DNA of 10,957 nt from JBOFBH01 sp051657715 (lineage in GTDB: Bacteria > Actinomycetota > Actinomycetes > Actinomycetales > Angustibacteraceae). Position 1 is the stretch's first letter. Each line of letters opens with the position of its first letter. Positions 6,076 through 10,957 of this stretch are shown here, in pieces. The notes beneath the pieces are model-generated. The model was not told the origin of the DNA. It was given only the letters and a program-made list of their open reading frames with translations, and made no database searches. The DNA lies in NCBI GenBank assembly GCA_051657715.1, contig JBOFLF010000024.1, positions 1 through 10,957 of the forward strand. Reading direction: 5' to 3'. Made by a program: the position numbers and the translations under genes.

Positions 6076-7233
6076 ATGGCTGACGTCGACTCCTTCCGGT
6101 TGAGCGAGGATCACGAAGCGTTGCGGCAGGCGGTGCGGGACGTCGTCGAGGCGAAGGTGGCCCCGCACGCCGCCGAGGTGGACGACAAGGGGGTGTTCCC
6201 GCGGGCCGCGCATGACGCGTTGGTGGCGGCGGACTTCCACGCCCCGCACGTCCCGGAGCAGTACGACGGGGTCGGCGCGGACGCGCTCGCGGTCTGCCTG
6301 GTGATCGAGGAGGTGGCTCGCGGCTGCGCGTCGTCCTCGTTGATCCCGGCGGTGAACAAGCTCGGCAGCCTGCCCCTGCTGCTAGCCGGTTCGGAGGAGC
6401 TGAAGGCCCGGTACGTGCCGCCGTTGGCTCGCGGCGAGGCGATGTTCAGCTACGGCTTGTCGGAGCGGGAGGCCGGCAGCGACACCGCGAGCATGCGGTG
6501 CCGGGCAGTCCCGGACGGTGACAGCTTCGTGTTGAGCGGGCAGAAGTCGTGGATCACGAATGCGGGGGTGAGCGAGTACTACACGGTGTTGGCGGTGACC
6601 GACCCTGATGCTCCACGTGGCAAGGGGATCAGCGCCTTCGTCGTGGAGCGGTCGGATCCGGGTTTCAGCTTCGGCGAGCCGGAGCGCAAACTCGGCATCA
6701 AGGGCAGCCCGACCCGCGAGCTGCATTTCGACGGTTGCCGGATCCCCGCGGACCGGATGATCGGCGCGCCCGGCGAGGGACTGCGGATCGCGTTGCGCAC
6801 CTTGGACCACACGCGGATCACCATCGGTGCGCAGGCGGTCGGGATCGCGCAGGGCGCGCTGGACGCCGCGCTCGGCTACGTCAAGGAGCGCCGGCAGTTC
6901 GGCAAGGCGGTGGCCGAGTTCCAGGGTGTGCAGTTCATGCTGGCGGACATGGCGATGACCCTGGAGGCGGCCCGTCAGCTGGTCTACGTGGCCGCCGCCA
7001 AGAGCGAGCGGGACGACGCCGACCTGTCGTTCTTCGGTGCCGCGGCCAAGTGCTTCGCCTCGGACGTCGCGATGCAGGTGACCACGGACGCCGTGCAGCT
7101 GCTCGGCGGCGCCGGCTACGTCAAGGACTTCCCGCTGGAGCGGATGATGCGGGACGCCAAGATCACCCAGATCTACGAGGGCACCAACCAGATCCAGCGC
7201 CTGGTCATGGCCCGCCACCTGCTGCACAGGTGA
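6076..7233 (+). CDS. Acyl-CoA dehydrogenase
   Basis: A 385-residue FAD enzyme that removes two hydrogens from the alpha-beta bond of an acyl-CoA, the first step of beta-oxidation or of branched-chain amino acid catabolism. Family marks are complete: 'YGLSEREAGSD' (126-136) for flavin and substrate binding, 'WITNAG' (159-164), 'RRQFGK' (272-277), 'QLLGGAGY' (341-348) and the catalytic Glu368 in 'YEGTNQIQ' (367-374). Catalytic Glu in the YEGT position is the layout of short- and medium-chain enzymes, not of the isovaleryl or long-chain type. Length is normal. No electron-transfer flavoprotein or thiolase genes are adjacent, so chain length and pathway cannot be set by context. It starts from its own leaderless promoter and ends before an inverted repeat. 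Confidence 0.93.
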   Translation: MADVDSFRLSEDHEALRQAVRDVVEAKVAPHAAEVDDKGVFPRAAHDALVAADFHAPHVPEQYDGVGADALAVCLVIEEVARGCASSSLIPAVNKLGSLPLLLAGSEELKARYVPPLARGEAMFSYGLSEREAGSDTASMRCRAVPDGDSFVLSGQKSWITNAGVSEYYTVLAVTDPDAPRGKGISAFVVERSDPGFSFGEPERKLGIKGSPTRELHFDGCRIPADRMIGAPGEGLRIALRTLDHTRITIGAQAVGIAQGALDAALGYVKERRQFGKAVAEFQGVQFMLADMAMTLEAARQLVYVAAAKSERDDADLSFFGAAAKCFASDVAMQVTTDAVQLLGGAGYVKDFPLERMMRDAKITQIYEGTNQIQRLVMARHLLHR

Positions 7234-7236
7234 GGT

Positions 7237-7260
7237 TCATGAGCTAGTTGATGCTCATGA
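7237..7260. terminator. Perfect 8-bp inverted repeat between convergent genes
   Basis: TCATGAGC (7237-7244) and GCTCATGA (7253-7260) form a perfect stem around an 8-nt loop, 3 nt after the acyl-CoA dehydrogenase stop and overlapping the stop codon of the LysR relic on the other strand. It probably ends transcription from both sides. Confidence 0.5.
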
Positions 7261-7650
7261 GCTGACGGCGTCGCGCAACGCCCGGCGCACGGCGGCGATG
7301 GACGGGTGTCGGCCGGCGCCGTCCCGGACGGCGGTGAGCACGCGGCGTGCCGGTCGTCCAGGCAGGCCGACCACCTCGATGCGCAGCTGCGGGTGGCGCT
7401 CGGCCGGCAGCGACAGGGCCGGGGGGACCAGCGCCAGCGCCGCGGTCTGGAACGCCGCCACCCTGATTGTGCCGGCCACCGTGGTCCGCGCACCGGCCAG
7501 CTCTGCCTCCGCCTGCTCCAGCTGAGCTAGCACGATCTCGCTGTGCCGCACCAGGATCCGCCCCTGCTCAGTCAACTGAACGCCGCGGCCGACGCGTTCC
7601 AGCGACCTTGTTCTGATGTATCTCACCACCGATGATTGGTCCATGACCAC
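7255..7650 (-). pseudogene. LysR-family regulator relic with N-terminal and internal deletions
   Basis: The frame reads as two joined pieces of a LysR regulator. Residues ~17-95 ('LERVGRGVQLTEQGRILVRH' onward to 'RIEVVGL') correspond to the end of the HTH wing, the linker helix and the first strand of the effector domain. Residues ~97-131 ('RPARRVLTAVRDGAGRHPSIAAVRRAL') correspond to the last ~35 residues of a full-length protein. Between them roughly 140-150 residues of effector domain are missing without loss of frame (junction near 7350-7368). The first ~45 residues, which carry the HTH, are replaced by 16 unrelated residues that read across the neighbouring cupin start and promoter. At 131 residues against ~300, with no DNA-binding helix, it cannot be a working regulator. 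LysR identity is clear from recalled family patterns; the exact junctions need an alignment. Confidence 0.75.
7608..7636 (+). promoter_or_regulatory. Possible leaderless promoter of the cupin gene
   Basis: TTGTTC (7608-7613), a 17-nt spacer and GATGAT (7631-7636) lie 6 nt before the ATG at 7643. The -10 lacks the first T. The element sits where the missing HTH-coding part of the LysR relic would have been. Confidence 0.35.
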
Positions 7651-8167
7651 TCATCGCCTCGTGCCGGGCATCCCACGTGCGCTGGTGCGAGCACCGGGGG
7701 AGGGAGAGCTGCTGACGGTGGCCGGGGTGGACCACCTCTTCCAGCTCACCGGCGCGGACACCGGCGGGGCGTTCGCGCTCGAGGTGTTCACCGTGCCGCC
7801 AGGCACGCTCGGCGCTCGTCCGCACGTTCACCACGCGCACGACGAGTACTTCTACGTGTTGGACGGCGAGCTCACCGTGCACACCGGTGACGGCGAGGTG
7901 GTGGCTGGCCCGCGCCATCTCGTAGCCGCCGTCCGGGGCACCCCGCACGGCTTCCGCAACGCCGGCGGCTCCGTCGTCCAGGCGCTGTGCCTGTACACCC
8001 CAGCCGGGTACGAAGGGTACTTCCGCGACGTGCACGCCGCAGTCACGGGCGGCGCGGTGGCGACCGACGACCTGCTGGCCGGGTTCCGCGCTCGATACCG
8101 CACCACCGCGCACCCTGCGCCGCCGTCGAGCAGGCGCCAGCAGCGATCGCACCGGGACCAGCGGTGA
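7643..8167 (+). CDS. Cupin-domain protein, quercetin 2,3-dioxygenase-like
   Basis: A single-cupin protein of 174 residues. Motif 1 is 'PHVHHAHDEYFYVLDGE' (60-76) with candidate metal ligands H61, H63 (or H64/H66) and E68; motif 2 is 'GTPHGFRNAG' (99-108) with H102. The set of two His, Glu and His is complete, so a bound divalent metal and an active dioxygenase, isomerase or similar enzyme is plausible; the substrate cannot be read from sequence. The last ~20 residues are Pro/Ser/Arg/Gln-rich and unstructured-looking, perhaps a worn or replaced end, and the stop overlaps the GTG of the next frame. ATG 7643 is preferred over 7616 because the family begins near it and a promoter-like element precedes it. 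It is the only intact gene between two relics. Confidence 0.85.
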   Translation: MTTHRLVPGIPRALVRAPGEGELLTVAGVDHLFQLTGADTGGAFALEVFTVPPGTLGARPHVHHAHDEYFYVLDGELTVHTGDGEVVAGPRHLVAAVRGTPHGFRNAGGSVVQALCLYTPAGYEGYFRDVHAAVTGGAVATDDLLAGFRARYRTTAHPAPPSSRRQQRSHRDQR

Positions 8168-8307
8168 GCCTGTCGCGCACGGACGACCGCGCTCCGGCGC
8201 CGCGGATCACCGCCGCTGGGATCCGGGCGGCCCTGGGCGACGCACGCTTCGCCGGCCGCACCGTGGTCGCCGTACTGACCGGCGGCAGCGTGGCGAGCGA
8301 CGGATGA
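8164..8307 (+). pseudogene. Probable 3' remnant of a PLP-dependent threonine/serine dehydratase
   Basis: A 47-codon frame opens with GTG overlapping the cupin stop (GTGA) and ends at TGA 8305-8307. Its second half, 'ARFAGRTVVAVLTGGSV', matches the closing strand of threonine/serine dehydratases and related PLP fold-type II enzymes, whose tails read like AGRxVVxVLxGGNV. Here Asn is replaced by Ser. All of the catalytic part, including the PLP lysine, is absent, and the residues before the match show no dehydratase similarity that can be recognised. It is therefore read as the tail of a truncated gene. A short real ORF coupled to the cupin gene is the alternative. The match rests on about 17 residues and is recalled, not searched. 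Confidence 0.45.
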
Positions 8308-8422
8308 CTGGAGCGGCCCTACAGCCGCGGGCGGCTACGAGATAGATACTTTGTGTAGTCACCTAGCGACACGCTGGAGTGAATCCCGTGGTCCAGTGCC
8401 GCCCGGCGAATACTGGACGCCG

Positions 8423-9949
8423 ATGTCGTCCACCTCTGATCCCACGGCTCGGCGGGTGCTCGCCTCGGTCGGCGGGTCCGACCGAGGCCGGAACGGGAGC
8501 CTGCGCCAGCTAGCGGACCCGCGTTATCTCACTCCTGCCGGATGTCGGCGTCGGGCTCTGATGCTGCTCGGGGTCACCGTGGTGGCGCCGGGGAGCGCGC
8601 AGCTCGCCGTCGGACGGCGCAGGATCGGCCGGGTGGCGCTGCGGGTCTGGCTCGTCCTGTGGCTGGTCGTCGCCGCGGCGGTGCTAGTGGCCTGGGTGGA
8701 CCGCGGCCTGGCGCTGCGCCTCGCGGTCGGGATGCGGGTGCTCGGCTGGTTGCCGTCCCTGCTGACGGTCCTGGCCGTGGCGTGGGTCGGGTTGTTCCTG
8801 GATGCCTGGCGCCTGGGCCGGCCGCCGCTGCTGACCATGGGCGGGCGGCGGCTGGTGGCGCTGACCACAGCGGGTCTGGTCGCTGCGACCGTGGTGCCGC
8901 TCGGATGGGCTGCCCGGCAGGCGTCCGCCGGCAACGCCCTGCTGCAGCAGGTGTTCGCCGGCAGCCAGGAGGCAAGCGCCTCCCACGGTCGGTACAACGT
9001 GCTGCTGCTCGGCGGCGACGCGGGCGAAGATCGGGTGGGACTGCGCCCGGACAGCATCACCCTGGCCAGCATCGACGCCACGACCGGACGCACGGTGCTG
9101 CTGTCCTTCCCGCGGAACCTGCAGAACGTGCCGTTCCCGGACGGCTCCCCGATGCACCGTGCCCTGCCCCGCGGCCTGGACTGTGGCGACGACTGCCTGC
9201 TCAACTCCGTCTACACCTGGGCGCAGTCGCACCCGCAGGTGTACGGCCGCGACGAGCGCGACCCGGGTGCCCGCGCCACCGCGGAGGCGGTCAGCGCGAT
9301 CTCCGGCCTGGACGTGCACTACATGGTGCTGGTGGACCTGCAGGGCTTTCGGGATCTGGTGGACGCCGTGGGTGGGGTGCGGATCGACGTCCGTCGACCG
9401 CTGCCGATCGGCGGCCGCGGCCAGGTGCTGCCGGCGGGGACGCGGACCCTCGACGGCTACCACGCCCTCTGGTACGCCCGATCACGGTCGGCCGACAGCG
9501 ACTACGCCCGGATGGCCCGGCAGCGGTGCGTCATGACGGCGATGGTGGACCAGCTGGATCCGGGCACCGTGCTCACCCGGTTCCAGCGGATCGCCGCCGC
9601 GTCCACCGGGCTGGTGCGCACGACCATCCCGGTGGGTGAGCTGGGCACGTTCGCCGAGCTCGCGTCGGCGGCCAAGTCCCAGCCGGTGACCAGCGTGCAG
9701 TTCGCACCGCCGCTGATCACGCCGGCCCGTCCGGACTACGACCGCGTGCGCGTCATGGTCCGCACGGCCATCGAGGACTCGACACGTGCTGGGGGCGCCA
9801 GGCCGACGCCGGCTCGCGCCAGCGCGTCCACTCCGGTTACCCCAGGCGCGGCACCCGGCTCGGCGGAGCGCTCGCCGTCCGGGAGCTCGCCGGGCGGGCG
9901 CTCAGCAGTCGGTGCAGACCCGCCCCGGGCAGAGTGCGCTGCCGCGTGA
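8423..9949 (+). CDS. LytR-CpsA-Psr (LCP) family protein with multi-pass N-terminus
   Basis: LCP proteins transfer polyprenyl-phosphate-linked glycopolymers (teichoic acid, arabinogalactan, capsule) onto peptidoglycan on the outer face of the membrane. From ATG 8423 the protein has 508 residues. Four hydrophobic stretches (about 45-62, 72-91, 108-126, 145-163) precede the LCP domain (about 190-377), where most LCP proteins have one. Domain marks are 'YNVLLLGGDAGEDRVGLRPDSI' (191-212, D199 and D210), 'LSFPRN' with R231, and 'YARSRSADSDYARMARQR' (351-368) with the Arg residues that bind pyrophosphate. Two Cys near 254-258 could be oxidised outside. Residues ~455-508 are a Pro/Ser/Ala/Gly-rich tail. 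The start at 8423 is chosen over TTG 8351 because the latter adds 24 atypical residues; AATACT (8409-8414) 8 nt upstream may be its -10. It is followed after 54 bp by a glycosyltransferase. Confidence 0.9.
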   Translation: MSSTSDPTARRVLASVGGSDRGRNGSLRQLADPRYLTPAGCRRRALMLLGVTVVAPGSAQLAVGRRRIGRVALRVWLVLWLVVAAAVLVAWVDRGLALRLAVGMRVLGWLPSLLTVLAVAWVGLFLDAWRLGRPPLLTMGGRRLVALTTAGLVAATVVPLGWAARQASAGNALLQQVFAGSQEASASHGRYNVLLLGGDAGEDRVGLRPDSITLASIDATTGRTVLLSFPRNLQNVPFPDGSPMHRALPRGLDCGDDCLLNSVYTWAQSHPQVYGRDERDPGARATAEAVSAISGLDVHYMVLVDLQGFRDLVDAVGGVRIDVRRPLPIGGRGQVLPAGTRTLDGYHALWYARSRSADSDYARMARQRCVMTAMVDQLDPGTVLTRFQRIAAASTGLVRTTIPVGELGTFAELASAAKSQPVTSVQFAPPLITPARPDYDRVRVMVRTAIEDSTRAGGARPTPARASASTPVTPGAAPGSAERSPSGSSPGGRSAVGADPPRAECAAA

Positions 9950-9991
9950 TCAGTCCGGTCCCGGGTGTGTTCGGCGTCCAGTGTCCGCCGA

Positions 9992-9997
9992 TAGCCT
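9992..9997 (+). promoter_or_regulatory. -10 box of a leaderless glycosyltransferase promoter
   Basis: TAGCCT (TANNNT) ends 6 nt before the GTG at 10004, in the 54-bp gap after the LCP gene. The glycosyltransferase may thus have its own start of transcription besides readthrough. Confidence 0.5.
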
Positions 9998-10003
9998 GCG
10001 CGG

Positions 10004-10957
10004 GTGACCGCAGTTCCACCCCCTGGCACCGATCGGCGATCGGACCCGCAGGACGCGCAGTGGCCGTCGGTCAGCGTGGTGATGACGGTCCGGAATGAGG
10101 AGCGGCACCTCGCCGAGGCCGTGTCGCGGATCCTGGACCAGGACTACCCGCGACCGCTGGAGGTGATCGTCGCGGTCGGTCCCTCCCAGGACGACACGGT
10201 GCAGGTGGCGCAGGGTCTTGCCGCCCGGGACCGCCGGGTCCGGGTGATCGCCAACCCGACCGGGCGCACCCCGCACGGCCTGAACGCCGCGGTGGCGGCC
10301 AGCGGCGGCGAGGTAATCGCCCGGGTGGACGGGCACGCGATCCTGCCGGACGGCTACCTGCGCACCGCGGTGGCGGAGCTGCGCCGCACCGGAGCTGACA
10401 ACGTCGGTGGGGTGATGGACGCCCGGGGGGTCAGTGCGTTCGAGCAGGCGGTGGCCTGCGCGATGCGCAGCCGGATCGGCGTCGGGCAGGCCAGCTTTCA
10501 CGTCGGCGGGGTCGCCGGGCCGGCCGACACGGTGTACCTCGGGGTGTTCCGCCGGTCGGCGCTGGCCCGCGTCGGCGGGTATGACCAGCACTTCCAACGG
10601 GCTCAGGACTGGGAGATGAACCACCGGATCCGGGCCACCGGTGGCCTGGTCTGGTTCACCCCGGACCTGAAGGTGACCTATCGGCCTCGGGCCACGGTCA
10701 CGGCCCTGGCGGAGCAGTACTTCCTGTACGGGCGCTGGCGGCGGGTAGTCGGCCGACGGCACCGTGGCACCACGACCTGGCGTTACCTGGCCGCTCCGGC
10801 TGCCGTGGTCGGTAGCCTCGGCGGATTGCTGGTCGCTGGTTGGCAGCCGTGGGCGCTGGCCTTGCCGCTGAGCTACCTCGCGGTGGTGCTGGCCGGTTCC
10901 GTGGCGGTGGGCCGCAGCCTGCCGTGGCGTGCGCGGTTGCTGCTCCCGCTCGCGCTG
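10004..10957 (+). CDS. Family 2 glycosyltransferase, ExoA-like, cut by the window edge
   Basis: The frame starts with GTG and is still open at the last base, giving 318 codons. It is a GT-A fold, membrane-bound glycosyltransferase. 'VSVVMTVRNEE' (23-33) is the nucleotide-binding start, 'ARVDGHA' (106-112) holds the DxD-like D109, and 'QDWEMNHRIR' (201-210) is the ED-type catalytic and acceptor region with D202. 'VGGYDQHF' (190-197) precedes it as usual. Two membrane segments (about 261-279 and 283-302) follow, and more may lie beyond the window. The build resembles ExoA of succinoglycan synthesis, which adds a sugar to a lipid-linked oligosaccharide on the inner face. Next to an LCP gene, with galE and ugd nearby, its job is probably building an envelope polysaccharide. 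Donor sugar unknown. GTG 10004 is supported by the TAGCCT box 6 nt upstream. Confidence 0.9.
   Translation, partial: MTAVPPPGTDRRSDPQDAQWPSVSVVMTVRNEERHLAEAVSRILDQDYPRPLEVIVAVGPSQDDTVQVAQGLAARDRRVRVIANPTGRTPHGLNAAVAASGGEVIARVDGHAILPDGYLRTAVAELRRTGADNVGGVMDARGVSAFEQAVACAMRSRIGVGQASFHVGGVAGPADTVYLGVFRRSALARVGGYDQHFQRAQDWEMNHRIRATGGLVWFTPDLKVTYRPRATVTALAEQYFLYGRWRRVVGRRHRGTTTWRYLAAPAAVVGSLGGLLVAGWQPWALALPLSYLAVVLAGSVAVGRSLPWRARLLLPLAL

Noticed and set aside
8323..8336. AGCCGCGGGCGGCT palindrome before the LCP gene
   Set aside because: The stem is only 5 bp with a 4-nt loop and there is no T-tract; too common in such GC-rich DNA to call a terminator.
8542..9639. 365-codon frame inside the LCP gene, same strand
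   Set aside because: It is composed almost wholly of Arg/Gly/Ala/Pro and overlaps the LCP domain, whose motifs are intact in the other frame.
1..10957. CRISPR arrays, tRNA or rRNA genes, insertion-sequence transposases
   Set aside because: No regularly spaced repeats, no tRNA-like cloverleaf or rRNA stretch and no transposase or integrase motifs were seen; the low-GC segment carries no visible mobility gene.

Overview
The window is high-GC actinobacterial DNA. Intact genes show strong G/C bias at third codon positions, there is an F420-dependent oxidoreductase of the Rv1855c type, a LytR-CpsA-Psr (LCP) protein, a candidate EspC-like type VII secretion protein, and five genes carry a TANNNT -10 box only 6-7 nt before the start codon, the signature of leaderless transcription common in Actinomycetota. 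Genus cannot be told from the sequence; Frankiales- or Nakamurellales-like lineages are a guess.

Layout. The left edge (to 290) is the 3' end of an unrecognised gene. galE (422-1423, +), a UDP-glucose 4-epimerase, follows. A stretch of strikingly lower GC (about 1.43-2.65 kb; sampled lines 37-58% G+C against roughly 70% in neighbours) holds a two-gene minus-strand unit: a small helical EspC-like protein (1985-2314) and a 123-aa protein of unknown function (1601-1972). Divergent from it across a 335-bp intergenic region is a LuxR-type regulator with a TrmB-like middle part (2650-3387). A bidirectional hairpin terminator separates the regulator from convergent ugd (3533-4867, -), UDP-glucose 6-dehydrogenase. 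Two ordinary metabolic genes come next, an F420-dependent oxidoreductase (4993-5985) and an acyl-CoA dehydrogenase (6076-7233), each followed by a hairpin.

From 7.25 to 8.31 kb is a scar region. A LysR regulator that has lost its DNA-binding domain and the middle of its effector domain (-) is followed by an intact cupin gene (+) and then a 47-codon piece that looks like the tail of a PLP-dependent threonine/serine dehydratase (+). This could be a former LysR/dehydratase divergent pair whose central part was replaced by the cupin gene.

The right end holds an LCP cell-wall glycopolymer ligase with an unusual multi-pass N-terminus (8423-9949) and an ExoA-like family 2 glycosyltransferase (10004 to the window edge). 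With galE and ugd, these suggest an envelope polysaccharide locus: epimerase and dehydrogenase would supply UDP-galactose and UDP-glucuronate, the glycosyltransferase would build the glycan and the LCP protein would attach it to the wall. The low-GC unit appears to be inserted within this locus.
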